Part shown: positions 1 through 11,240 of the stretch, in pieces | Position numbering within the stretch: position 1 is the stretch's first letter | Layout of the letters: each line of letters begins with the position of its first letter | NCBI GenBank assembly: GCA_014218235.1 | Contig: CM024760.1 | Location: 64,544,961 to 64,608,960 of the forward strand | DNA from: Colocasia esculenta | Taxonomy: Eukaryota; Streptophyta; Magnoliopsida; Alismatales; Araceae | Length of the DNA stretch: 64,000 bases | Direction of reading: 5' to 3' | Notes under the pieces: model-generated | What the model saw: the letters and a program-made list of their open reading frames with translations, nothing else | What the model was told of the DNA's origin: nothing | Database searches by the model: none | Translations under genes and position numbers: made by a program

Positions 1-893
1 CTTGGTGCTGAGAAATTATGCTCTATGCCTTGATCATCACAGAAATTTGCAAATCCTTCATTTTGGAATTCTCCTCCATGGTCTGATTAGATTCCAACAA
101 TGCTAAAGTTCTTGTCTTTCTGTATCATTTTACTTAAGCTTACAAAGTTCTCCAAAGTGTCATCGTTATGCTCCAGGAATGATACCCATGTGAATCCTGA
201 GTAATCATCTACTATAACAAAACTATATTGCTTTCCTCCTAGACTGGTGGTCCTCATTGGCCCGAATAAGTTCATGTGAAGGAGTTCTAAGGGTTTAGAG
301 GTGGTTACCACAGTCTTCGACTTGAAGGAACTCTTGGTATGCTTTTCTTTTGCACATGGTCTGCAGACACCATTTATTTTTGTGCTTACTTTTGGTAGAC
401 CTTCCACCAGGCTTCTCTTGATCAGCTTTCTAATGTCATCCAAACTACAGTGCCTCAATCTTCTGTGCCACAGCTCAGTTGACTGTTCCTTGCATACTAC
501 TAAGCAGATATCTTGATCTTTCAATTCTTCAACATAAAGCACATATAGGTTCTTTTCTTTGTTGGCTTCAAGGATGACTGCTCCATCCTTCATGATACTA
601 CGGTTGGATTCTTGAAATCTGATCTGATGTCCCTTGTCGCATAGTTGGCTGATGCTGATGAGATTGTACTTCAGTCCTCTAACACATAGGACATCTTCAA
701 TAACTATTTTGCCTTTGCTGCTCACTGATCTGCTGCCTATCACAGTCTCTTTTCCATTATCTCCATAAGTGATTGTGCCTTCTTCAGCATCTAAATGAGT
801 AAACAGCCTTCTGTTTCCTGACATATGCCTTGAGCATCTGCTATCCAAGTACCACTTGGATGCCTGAGGGTTTTCGTGAAATGAAAACATCAA
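1..893 (-). pseudogene. Copia protease / GAG-pre-integrase / integrase fragment
   Basis: The minus-strand translation shows a Copia polyprotein segment. Near its start is the aspartic protease site WYLDSRCSRHMSG, where the family has D-S-G; here glycine is replaced by arginine, which should inactivate the enzyme. Next is the GAG-pre-integrase domain with WHRRLRHCSLDD and a C-x2-C pair, then the start of the integrase core with LLHMNLFGPM and FVIVDDYSGFTW. An in-frame stop lies at about 84-86, after which the same frame still reads SDHGGEF to the window edge. Reverse transcriptase and RNase H would lie to the left. Identification as Copia is firm; the copy is dead. Confidence 0.85.
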
Positions 894-1252
894 GCTTTAG
901 GTACCCAAGTTCTTTTGGGTCCTGGTTGGTTAGTGTCATCAATTTTTCTTTTTATTATCCATCTTTTATATTTAGTTGGGCATGATATCTTGGTGCGTCT
1001 TAGCTTGTTGCAGTGACTGCAACATGTTGTTTTAGTTACCTTTTCATATGGAACATGTTTATGGTTTGATTTATATGAAGTATCTTGTTCAGGTACGAAT
1101 TTTGGAGTTGGATATGTTTTAGGGTATACTGTTGTGTCTTCATTATCTGGGGGTGTGTAACCTACTCCATGCTTCTTTTTACCTGACCATCTAACATCTT
1201 TTAATATTAAGAAATTTGTACCATTAGTAATTTTTTCCACAGACGGCGCCAA
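890..1252 (-). pseudogene. Copia gag remnant, internally shortened
   Basis: A 120-codon open frame overlaps the start of the protease fragment by four bases in another frame. It ends with GPKRTWVPKA, a motif commonly found just before Copia protease. A degenerate zinc-knuckle-like stretch (CCSHCNKLRRTKISCP) lacks the normal C-x2-C-x4-H-x4-C spacing. The N-terminal piece SVEKITNGTNF resembles the first residues of Copia Gag, but about 200 residues expected between it and the knuckle are missing, so gag was internally deleted. The frame runs back into the primer-binding site with no ATG at its beginning (TTG only). It is unlikely to make a functional capsid protein. Confidence 0.6.
1239..1251 (-). 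promoter_or_regulatory. Primer-binding-like site (TGGCGCC type)
   Basis: On the minus strand TGGCGCCGTCTGT lies two bases after the LTR end. This primer-site type is typical of Tat/Athila Gypsy elements. It differs from the initiator-methionine site (TGGTATCAGAG) of the two Sirevirus-like elements in this window. Confidence 0.6.
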
Positions 1253-1253
1253 A

Positions 1254-1920
1254 TGTTGTTGTTATAGCAAGTGAGATCGGCCGAGGCTGAGAGGATGTAC
1301 CCAAGGGATGGAGGACCGCCTTCCGACGTGTAGGAACGAGCTCCGACCTGCAAGAAACCACTGAGGGATCTCGGTGGGAGCACACTCCGACGATCAAGTC
1401 AGATCGGATGTATGGATTGAGGAGAATTAGTGTTTTTGATAGCGTACCTCTTTTGCATGGGGTGCCTCTTCCTTTTATAAGGACCAGGCGATATGAATCA
1501 TTGGTGTGGATAAAAGACGTGCCCTCCTTCTACACCTCCAATCTCGCTAAGTGCAGTTACGGAGGTAATGGCGCACCTCACAGCCAGGATCCTGGAGGCT
1601 TGCCGTTACAGGGACTTCCTTTCACAGGAGCATGACAGCTGGGGCTAGAGGGGCCACGATCTCCTGGGATCTGTCCTATGAAGATGGGCAAGTGTGACCT
1701 GGCGCCAGCAGGATGTGCCCAGATCACGGGCCCGACCTCGTGGATCTCTCGAGAGCGAGAGTTAGAAATCGTCTGGGGCCGACAAGCCGAGGACTTAGGA
1801 CGTCGTCGACTATACAGATGTTGGGTCGTTGGCGGACGGAATTCTGATGACTAGGTTGGTATTAGGTCGGCTAGCGACGAGTCGCATCAGACGCTAATAA
1901 GGACCATTGTGATGGCTACA
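1254..1920 (-). repeat. LTR (667 bp), Tat/Athila-like
   Basis: The plus-strand sequence begins TGTTGTTG and ends GGCTACA, giving TG...CA termini in either orientation. On the minus strand a good TATA box (TATAAAA) lies at about 1473-1479. The downstream segment, with a GATCGTCGGAG-type stretch and TTGCAGGT, resembles the R-U5 region of Tat/Athila LTRs. The primer site sits two bases from its minus-strand 3' end, which fixes that boundary. The outer boundary at 1920 is inferred only from the terminal CA, because the partner LTR is not in the window. Confidence 0.55.
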
Positions 1921-2549
1921 AATTTGTCTCTATATTTAATTACATGCGATGATTTAAAGCGGTCACATAATTATTAAATTTTTTTTGTGATATATTTGGT
2001 ATGAGCTTACAACGTTATTAAATATTCAATGATAAATTAATTAGGAGTCTTTGATTGTAAGAGAGGTGTCTTTGTTATAATATAACTTAACGTATATTGT
2101 AATAAGAGAAAATATTTATTATAATAAATTATAATTCTATTAAAATTTTAAAAATAAATCAAATATCTGATAAAAATCTTAATTATTTTACTCAATATTC
2201 AATATTAGCTATGAAGCTAGTCATCCCATACCTGAAGAAAATGACCACATGGACCATAATATATTACGACCCCAGTGGGCAAGCAGCTTGGCCGATGCAT
2301 GCGACGCGTGGCATAGTTAACAATAATGCTTGGTACGCAGTGAAAGAGCGCGTATGAATATGTCGTATATATATATTAAGCAACCAACGCACCAGAAGGT
2401 GTAACAAACATTCAAAAGCACTGTGGCCGGACGATGTCACCTTGCCATACATATATGTAGATAGTTAACAATTAAGGGAGAAGAGTGATCTCACGGCAGT
2501 AGTCTTAGGAGCCCGGACGCACGGGCACGGCAGATCATAACTACCCTCC
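1921..2549. other. AT-rich intergenic DNA
   Basis: No coding sequence, structured repeat or element boundary is visible. The first 300 bases are very AT-rich. The part nearest 2549 is presumably the 3' UTR and downstream flank of the minus-strand gene at 2550-3094; I saw no clear AATAAA signal on the minus strand. Confidence 0.5.
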
Positions 2550-3094
2550 TTAAGCCATGACGAGACCGAGAAGAAGCACGCCGACGCACATCATCCCCGA
2601 GACGGCAAGCCTGGTGGAACCGCTGGGGGAGGGCTCGGGGGCTGCAGCTAGCCCGCTTCGCGGCATCACCATGTCGGCCTTGGGCTGCGGCCGCGATTGG
2701 CCGTCGTCTTGCCGTTCTGGAACGGCTCCCCTGCCGGTCTCCGCTGTGTCGACGACCGGCGCCGTATCCTTCAGCCCGTCCGTGTGCATTCTGATCGGGT
2801 TATCGCTGAGGTCGCAGGTGTCCATTTCCTCTCGGCTTCTTGCTGAAATGCATATAATTCGTTGTTCAAATGTATATATTAATGATATATCAACAGTCGT
2901 GATAACGATCCACGGCAAGGTGCATGGCAAAGCTGAAGTAGTAGGAGGGAAATTAAGGGAGACTCACCGGCGAAGTCAGAGGAGACGTCCGAACCCAGAC
3001 GGACCTGTTCAGCAGCTCCCGCTGCCCCACAAGCCATAACCAGAGCAAGCGCCAGACCTACCATGACGCCGTAGCAAGGAAGGAGGCCCGCCAT
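2550..3094 (-). CDS. Small secreted, probably GPI-anchored protein (two exons)
   Basis: Exon 1 is 2968-3094 and exon 2 is 2550-2842, joined across a 125-bp intron (2843-2967). The donor reads CCG|GTGAGT and the acceptor TTTCAG|CA on the minus strand; phase is kept, with an alanine codon split 1+2, giving 139 residues. The N-terminus is a classic signal peptide: hydrophobic residues about 9-22, then AGAA, with likely cleavage near residue 28. The mature part is polar and charged with no domain I recognise. The C-terminus ends in a small-residue stretch (SPSGS) followed by about 15 hydrophobic residues up to the stop, as in GPI-attachment signals. A TATA box about 70 bp upstream supports a real promoter. 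It is the only non-transposon gene I can support. An arabinogalactan-like or other cell-surface role is possible, but I do not recognise the family. Confidence 0.6.
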
Positions 3095-3129
3095 CTATCA
3101 CACCGCGCCTTGCTGGCAAACTACAGCAA

Positions 3130-3196
3130 ATATACCGAAATATACGGATTGTAAAGGAGAGATATATATATAATAGAGAGAGAGAGAGAGAGAGAT
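3130..3196 (-). promoter_or_regulatory. Core promoter of the 2550-3094 gene: TATA box and CT tract
   Basis: On the minus strand a TATATATAT stretch lies at about 3161-3172, roughly 70 bp upstream of the ATG at 3094, so transcription would start near 3130-3140. A (GA)n tract at about 3174-3195, which is (CT)n on the gene strand, abuts it on the upstream side. Pyrimidine tracts next to the TATA box are common in plant promoters. Confidence 0.45.
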
Positions 3197-3737
3197 ACGG
3201 AGTTTGTAGGATCAGCGTTTTCCTCTCCTACACCCGATCGAACTTGGTTTCTGACTCAAGTTAATTTACATCAATTTCAGAAGCGAGGAGAATGGCTGGT
3301 GTATATATAGCTTCTTGAAGTCTAAATAGTTAAGCACTCTTTCTGGCTTGCGTTCGCGAATGGAGGATCCGCCGGCAACAAGACAGAAGTCTGATGCGAG
3401 ATGCGCCAATGGGAAGATATCTACGGTCACCATCTCTACGCATGATTAAGAGAGTTGTTAGAGGAGGGTGCCGAAATACCATTCGAAAACTACGTTTCTG
3501 AGACTCCGAGGAAGGGAAACGCTACTTTTACTTGCTAGGTATATATGCTACCTTGAGGTATTTATGTCTCAACTAGCTAGTTAATAACTTGTCTCTATTG
3601 CTAGTTTTACGAACCTACAGTGAGGGCGATGAGGAGAAGTGTATCACATACACCTAATCTTTGAATCTTTGTCCTACATTGATAACATCTCATGTACATG
3701 GATCATGCACATCTTAATCGTCTTGCGTCTATGGGCA
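3197..3737. other. Upstream flank of the small gene; no gene seen
   Basis: Mixed-composition DNA with no open frame or element terminus that I can support. A TGTATATATAG sequence on the plus strand near 3300 could be a TATA box but has no ORF behind it. The segment ends at the target duplication of the next element. Confidence 0.4.
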
Positions 3738-3742
3738 TAACA

Positions 3743-6700
3743 TGTGACGGCTCTGGATATTTATGCCCATTAAGGCTCCATATCCAGATCCGTCTCCCGC
3801 GAACGGACCGAAGTTTCGTAAGAGATATCTCACACAAGTGTCCAGTAAGAGTATAAAAGACAACTACACAGTATAAAACACAAGAAAGTACATGTGCTCA
3901 TACTTATATATGACAATTTACAACTGTCCTATTACATTATTATATGTCCAATTAAAAAGTACAACTGCCTGGGGCATACCCCGAGGGAGCACAAGCTCAC
4001 ACAACACTAACTAACTACAACTCAACTGCTGGTGGTACAAGTCTGCCACAACGCCGCTGCAAGCCAAACACATGGCAAGTGTAAGACCTGGCCCCCTTGG
4101 GCCCTTTGGCCCCGTCCTCAGGGTCGCGACAGCCCCTGGTCACGACGTGAACGCGAAAGGAGGCCTGTCGCGACGGTTTTTGGTGTCGCGTTCTGGAACG
4201 CGATCGGATGGTCGTCGCTTTCGTATTGCTTCTCCCGACTGACGTGACCGGTGTCCTTTAAGTCACGACGACTCTGACAAGTGTTAGATCGTCACGTTCT
4301 GGGTCGCGACGCGATGGGCGTCGCAATAGCGTTTTCGGTCTTCGAGGTTTGACCGCCTTTTGGGGTCGCGACGTGACGGGCGTCGCGATCGCTTTCCCGC
4401 TCTTCGAGGTTTGACCTGCTTTTGGGGGTCTCGACATAGCCACCGTCGCGTTCTGGGTCGCGACTCCTAGGGCATCGCGATAAGAGGTTGATAGCGACGG
4501 GTCGTTCCGTCGCGTTCTGGAAGACGCCGGGTTAAAACCCAAGGCCGCGCCCCATTTCCCCCTCTCTCCCTCTCAACTCTTTTTCTCCCCTCTCCTTTCC
4601 CTCTCGTGTTTCCCTTACGGATCCTTGGCGGTTCGTGGTGCTTGAGGCGTCCGTGCTGAGGTGGTGTCGTGTCGCTCAGCCAGGGGACGTGGTCGTGCCG
4701 TTTGGTGCGAGGAGGAGATGTTTCTACCTACGAGAAGGCCCCAACGGGTTCGTTCTTCGTGCGGAGGTGGGGACTCTTGATCCTCTCGCCCTAAGCATGC
4801 TCCCTTCTCCCTCTAAAGCATGTTTTCCTTGTGGTTTGGGGCTTGGGAGTGTGAGAACTCCATGCTCGAGGTTGAGTGAGGTTTCCCTTCGAGTGTAGAT
4901 CTATGTTTGTGGGGCTTTTTAGGGTGTTTTGGATGCTTTACATGCTTTCTAGCAGGTTGAGCATGATCCCCTCCCCCCTCGTGTGCTTGTTTCCCCGTTT
5001 TTGGGGTGGTTCCCAGAGGGGTCGCTCCGGAACTCCCCTCTGTCTGAGAAGGTGACGTTCCGGAGGTCGCGATCTGTTGAGATCGCGACACTCAGATGTG
5101 TCGTGACCAGGTCGCAACGGTGGGACTGTCGCGACGGGTTCGCGATAGGATAGGCATCGCGACCAGGTCACGACGGCCTGAGGCGTCGCTACCTCAACCG
5201 TGAGACAGGTTTTTCTCTCTGCCGTTTCCGCTTTTCCTTGCTGTTTCAGTGGCACCTGTGCTAGTCCCCTAGTACGGTCTACAATAGTCCTTCGCCCGGT
5301 GCACGGCACTTGAGGGCTTGTCCCGTGAGAGATGTTGTTACCGTTACCTGGGACCCCCATCCTCGGGAGCCTGTCGAGGGAGTACTCCGGGCTACGAGTG
5401 TGGTCGAGTTGGCAGCCACCAGGTAGACTCTGGAGCTTAGGGGAAAACGGTGATTAGGACAGTGGCGTGTGAGTCACTTGGAGAGCTCTCGTGGGTGGTC
5501 TGGGACACCGAGGACAGTTAGGAGTTCTACCCGGCGCAGGCCAGCCAGTCCTTCTTCTTACTGCCTCGCTCCTTGCGGCCCTGGAACCATTTGGAGAGGT
5601 CAGGCGTGGGACCGTAGTCCGGCCAGACTACGGCAGTTACTGTTGTGTTACTCTGTGTTTTACCTCGCTCTGACAAGACGTGAGGGTCAGGACCCCGGTT
5701 GAGGATAAGACGTCGGTGGACGCACCTGACCGTGACTAGTGGTAGTGTTTCCGTAGCTAGTGTTTCTTGTCCAGGCGGAGTCCTTTTGTCTGTGTTTACT
5801 AGCCGTGTGGTGGTCACAATGAGCAGTCGTATGGGGTTTCCGACCGTGTGTACTTTCCGTACCGTGCTAGTTGTAGTTTAGCTTCCGCACTTCCGTTTGT
5901 AGGTAGAAGATATAAACGGTTGTCATTCATTTGATATTTATATTCTCCTGCCTGTTTAGAGCCAGTAGTAGACTGGTAGTCCCTATTAAGCTTCTGTTGT
6001 GAAGCTCATCCCTCCTTTACCCAGGTGAGACTTCTCACCAGCGGCAGGGCACGCGCTGGGCGGAGGAGACGGGGCGGTAGTCGGGGTCCCCGTAGCTAGC
6101 AGTGGTTCCCCTTCTTTCAGTGCACGTCACCCTCAGGGTATGCCCTTAAGGGACTTGTTCTTCCCCTGCCTTTTACTTGTACTAGCGTGCATGTGTTGGG
6201 ACTGTACTTAGAGCGGTACGCAGCAATCTCACTCTCTTTTTTGTTTCCGCTTGTACGCTTCTAGTTTAGCAGTTGACATTTACTTCCGTTACATATCCTG
6301 TTAGACGTAGTTTATAGCCCTTCCGGTTCCCCGGATCCGTGGGCAGCGACCGCGAAAATCGGGTCCTCGGCGTGGGCCGAGGGTCGGATTCTTGGGTCGT
6401 TACAGCAAGCCCTGAAAAGAACTGTAGGGGAGTGAGCCTCAACAAGTCACAGGCTCAGTCTGGGTCACCCAAGAACCACAACAACTAAACAGAAGAGACC
6501 TCAACCTCAAAGGGTCTCAAAGGCCATACATATAGTCAAATCACGTTCAACTTACTTTGACCAAGATTAATCAATAATTAATATAAACATATCAATTAAC
6601 GTAAACTACGAAAGGTAAAAGAGAACAACTGGACTAGCACAACACTACTAGTCCGCCCAACCACTGGGAACACCTCAACCATAAGCCTCACTGGCAGACC

Positions 6701-9425
6701 ACTGCCCCAGCTCCAAGTTTCACAGGCAAACCATTGCCTCGGCTAGAAGCCTCACAGGCAAATTGCCCACGTCGGGTAACCAAACGGGCATTGACTTGCC
6801 AAGTCCAGCACATATTGGAACCACAACGGGAAACATACTTTAAACAAAGTATACAGCACGAGTGGAAGGTCACCTCACGACTACCACGCACCTATACACA
6901 ATTACCGATTCATTACAACACTTGGAGAGTTGGTACACAATGTACCACAATACAAAGCCAACCCTTAAGGGGTACACACAAAACACAAGCGTAGGGGTAA
7001 TAGGACTGCTAACCAGAAGCTAGTCCACCATACGTTAAAATTATAATACAACAAAAAGCTACCTTTACGAGGGTATATTACAACAAGTGGAAGGTCCTAC
7101 AACACGACCTCCACAGAGCACAGTTTCTCTTCAACACCTTAAAAGACTAGTACACAGCGTACTACGAGAAACAAATACCCACAAAGGGTACAGGTACCTA
7201 CTACCACGAGGTACCACCACAAAGTCTCAGAACAACGGTGCTAACAATGGAGCACACCACAACTAGTGAGTCTCCGCGCACCAACCACAACTACAACCGT
7301 GCCAACACCAGAGCACACTTTAGTGAGGAAGCCCTCAACAACGAGTAACAACACAAAAGCCACAATCGGTAGTAAAGCACCAGTCGGAAAGGAACGACGC
7401 CACCATACGGGAACAGACTACTGGCTGATCAGGCCAATATCCAACCCGGACAACACAACACAAGAACAACCTCTCAGTCTCATAGCCACGGACCCTCAGT
7501 CCAACATCGGCTCCACAAACTCACAAGTCAAGAAACTAACTGTGGAGACTAACAAACACCACCACTACCTGCAGTCTCACACACTGCAGGCCCATGTCTG
7601 GCACCTTTAGGGACTCAAGCCCGAGCACCCTAAAGTGAGGCACTGGTAACAGGACTAGCTGGGGCCCAGTACGCATACTGGTGTCCATACCCCCAACCAC
7701 GAGCGCGCTACAAGCGACTGCACACCCACAAACACAAGTCGCTGCCCTATTGTCGTCTTTCCCTCAGCCGGACGTACAACTCAAACACAGGAGTTAGGGT
7801 GTCCAGGAAGATGACAAAGACCTCGACGGTACCACACTGTACCGGGACAAACCCCGAGCACAACAAACACACGTGCCTGGCTCACAAAGAACTTGGGGTA
7901 CCCGACTAGAGAGGCATTCCGGAATAGGCGCCGGACCACCACACTCGGCAATACACAAACCACAACACTTACATATTTATTACAAACCACGATACACGTG
8001 TGAGGAATAGTTTGTCTTGGTCACTCGTGACTTACAAGCTAGCCTACACCAACACATATATGAACCATATTAATAATAACACTATAGCCTAACATTGGCC
8101 ACCTCATGACCTCCGTGGCAACACACACACCACTTAACACATAAATCAATAGAATATTCTTCGAAGGACAACAACAGACCAGGGCTAGGTCCACACATGA
8201 CCTTCACTGCCCAATCACCTCGAAGTAACTACACAAATTATATTACAATATTCATAATGACGACCACATGCATGACACACAAATCATGGAAACACCACAA
8301 TGTCACGGCTAGGTTCACACAGGAACCTCACTACCCACTTACTACGACAAATTATAAGAATTACATTACGACAATGCGTGTGTCATACACACACCTAAAC
8401 CACATAAACTTCACACATATAGCACAAACGACATGCCAACCACGTAAAGCATGCTCATCTAGTGAGCACCTCGTTTTATGAGCACCACATGTGCCAGAGC
8501 ACCACAAACCGGTGCCATGCATAATATTTAATAAATCATCCAATAAATGTACTTTAAAAACATGCATCAAAAGACCACTCGGCTGAAGTCATGACATGAG
8601 GATGTGTCGCCTTCAGAACGCGACGCCCTGACCTGTCGCAATAAGAAACCCTATCGCGTCGGGTCGGCCTGTCGCGATGGCTAGGTCTGTCGCCTTCACA
8701 GGCGCAAACCCTAATCCGGGAGGAACTCCTCGGATTACCCCACCAGACCATTCAAACCACGATTAATTCACATTTTCCATGCTTTAATGAATACCCTAGC
8801 ATGGTATCTATGGTTTATAAACTGGAAAACACATCAACCACACCATACACACGATCCAAACATCAAAACAAGGTGGGTTCTCCCTACCTTCGCGAAGAAC
8901 ACGAACTCCACACGTTTCCCCCGCGCCGCACGACGTCCTCATGGAGAGAACACGCCGAGAACTCCACCTAGACCTCAAATCGCCAGGAAACCCCGCAGCA
9001 GCTTCCCCCTGGTCGAGCAGAGCCTGTGAAAGCTCTGTTTGGCCAGGGTTCTTAAAAATAGCACAACGGTTAGGAACGCGACGTAGCCCTATGTCGTGAC
9101 CTTAACGCGACGTGGGAGGCCGTCGCCTTCCCACTCCTGACGTCAACAGGCGACCCAGCGCTTGACACTTGGCTCACATGCAGACGTCGACACTCAACGG
9201 CGGCAACAGGAACGCGACCACCAGGGCTGTCGCGTTCAGAACACGACACACACCCCTATCGCGTTCACAGGCAGAAAACCTGTGATCACTTTGGGCCCAA
9301 CCTGCCGGCCCACCAAGCCTCACAACGCGTGCAACCACCTGAAACACAAGCTAATGGGCCACACATTTGCCACCAAACCCACTAAACCTGGATCCACGTG
9401 GATCCGAAAAACGTGTGACGTTACA
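3743..9425 (-). repeat. Left LTR of the large element, interrupted by a nested solo LTR
   Basis: It runs from TGTGACGG to GACGTTACA. Removing the nested insertion (2325 bp plus one 5-bp duplication) leaves about 3.35 kb. The right half (6410-9425) is C/A-rich and G-poor on the plus strand and contains several GTCGCGAC-like words near 8600-9250. The stretch 7922-9425 is repeated, with scattered base changes, at 11275-12790. No coding sequence is present; the short open frames here are composition effects. Confidence 0.75.
4075..6409. mobile_element. Nested solo LTR, 2325 bp, with GCAAG target duplication
   Basis: The LTR occupies 4080-6404, beginning TGTAAGACC and ending GGGTCGTTACA, and is flanked on both sides by GCAAG (4075-4079 and 6405-6409). 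No second LTR or interior is present, so unequal recombination between two LTRs probably removed the rest. It is GC-rich and packed with TCGCGA/TCACGA words, including the imperfect palindrome GTCGCGTTC-TG-GAACGCGA near 4185-4203. The style suggests a Gypsy chromovirus. Orientation is uncertain because both ends look alike and no coding region survives. Confidence 0.85.
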
Positions 9426-11240
9426 TTATTATCACCTATAAAGAAATGTCGTCCTCGACATATAAAACAAATCACATCAAACCGGATTATCACCTAAAAA
9501 GAAACAAAACCATATATAGAGCAAGTAGGATACACTTTCTCTATATCTTTCTCTTCAATCATCTACAATGGTTGATCCATCTGTTCATTCCCTTGTTTGT
9601 TCTGCCTTTCCTTTCTTTTCAATTCATTTCACAACTGCCTTACTTTGTAATTTCAATCTTCTATTTCCTTACCTATTATTCGTAGGCGATTCTGCTTTGC
9701 TAGTGGCACTTTATCTCCTTGGACTGAACCTATTTTCACATTTTTCCGGCTACGTTTACAACATTTCTTTCGGAATTGCTTTACCTTTCTCGGGTATCTT
9801 ACATTGTGATTCCTTTTCATATTATTCTGCCCATATCACTTTAAATCATTTCTAATTAAAAACCATAATAACCTCTGTTCCTTCATTCGCTACACAAAAC
9901 TTTATACTTTCTCCTTATTCAAGCAAACTTTGAACAATCTGCGAATATTAAATCTTTCTTGCTTCAGCTTCCGCTGCGTTACTCTGATCACACTGAACAC
10001 TTTTGCAAAATATTTCACAATTTTTGTTCTCATTATTACTTTCAATTACTTTCTTCTGGCTTCAACTGTATTCATTTCCAACTTTAACTGCTTCTCAAAT
10101 CATCTTATTCAATTAATTCAAGCTGAAAATATTGCTGCAATTTCTGACCTGCCAAACCGCTATTGACATGCTGTATTCTTCGTATACCTTTCTTGCTTTA
10201 TTGACATTCTCTGGCTAATCTCATAATTACACTGCTTAACTAACCACGCTCAGATTTTGCCTTAAATTATTTTTGTGCCACATTAAATTATGAATTTTAC
10301 CATATCATGCTAACACACTTTACCCTTTACATACTTTCCTCCATTCACACAATATTTTCTGGCTGACTCAGCAAACCAAACCCATGTCTTTTTACAATTT
10401 CTATTCTCACTGATAAAACACTGTTATCAAAACAACTTACTCTATGTCATCTTATCCAGAATTCCTTATTGCTAAACTGATCATGTCTTTCCTTATCCTT
10501 TCTGTTTTGCTTTGCCATCTCTTAATCTGTTCACTATTCTTTAACTATTCTACTGACTAATTAATCTCACTATGCCATTTTCACTACAATATTTCTTATT
10601 AAAATACTGCCATAGCCATAAACTGAACCCATTTCCTTCAAACACAATATCTGGTTCTGTCTGGCCTCTCTATTCTACATTACTAGTCCACTACTAAATA
10701 AAAAATATTCTATTATTGCAACTTACTCACAAATATCCATTCACAATTTGTCTTGCCTTGATTTTAATCTGCTTCTGATAAAATCTTTATTTTCCTGTGC
10801 CCACAAATTGCACATAATTGCTGGCATTACCGCTCTTATTCTTATCACTATGACTCTGTACAAATCTTTCTGCAAAATCCTTATCCACTGCTACTTACTA
10901 ATTGACTATCTTTCTTATAAAATTCTCAGACAAATCTGGCTGCCCTCTACTTTTCCTTTATTCTTTCTTTACCTGGCTGCTTAACTCTAATTCTTTGCAT
11001 CAAATTTTCTATTACCATCTTTATTCATAACAGCACTATTTTGAAACTCTTCACGGCACCCATCTCTAACCAAAAAACACACTTCATCTGACTGCCACGC
11101 ATTACTATTCCTCTATTTGTTAATACCATATCTTTAACTGAATTATCTCACTTAATCACACCACTTCCTTAATATCTATCCACACAAATCTCAAATACAT
11201 TAATTAGTTTCACCAAAATTCTCAGCCACAATTCATGTCT
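9426..11240 (-). other. G-poor, non-coding interior of the large element
   Basis: From about 9480 to 11235 the plus strand is strikingly rich in T, C and A and poor in G (a few per cent to about ten per cent by eye), so the minus strand is C-poor. Short plus-strand open frames here translate to Phe/Leu/Ser/Ile-rich strings caused by this composition. No minus-strand frame resembles gag or pol. TATA-like sequences occur at about 9435 and 9512 on the plus strand, but I see no gene behind them. No convincing primer site or polypurine tract is left, consistent with the deletion at the right LTR. Confidence 0.55.

Larger units (their letters stand above)
1..1920 (-). mobile_element. 5' part of a decayed LTR retrotransposon with Copia coding sequence
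   Basis: Read on the minus strand, this stretch runs from an LTR (1254-1920) through a primer-binding-like site (1239-1251) into decayed Copia gag and protease-integrase sequence that leaves the window at base 1. The coding part is clearly Copia: a protease motif, a GAG-pre-integrase histidine/cysteine domain, then integrase. The LTR and primer site look instead like those of Tat/Athila Gypsy elements. The whole could be a chimera made by template switching, or a nested insertion whose edges I cannot separate. The other LTR lies outside the window, so no target duplication can be confirmed; the five bases after 1920 are AATTT. Confidence 0.6.

Noticed and set aside
2557..3039. 160-codon plus-strand frame opposite the small secreted gene
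   Set aside because: The minus strand has a consistent intron, signal peptide and promoter; the plus-strand frame runs through the intron and has no recognisable feature.
4258..5881. GC-rich open frames on both strands
   Set aside because: They lie inside the solo LTR; the long frames reflect high GC and CpG palindromes, not coding.
9446..10984. Several plus-strand hydrophobic open frames that look like membrane proteins
   Set aside because: They arise from a G-poor, T/C-rich strand (Phe, Leu, Ser, Ile codons) and have no conserved motif.
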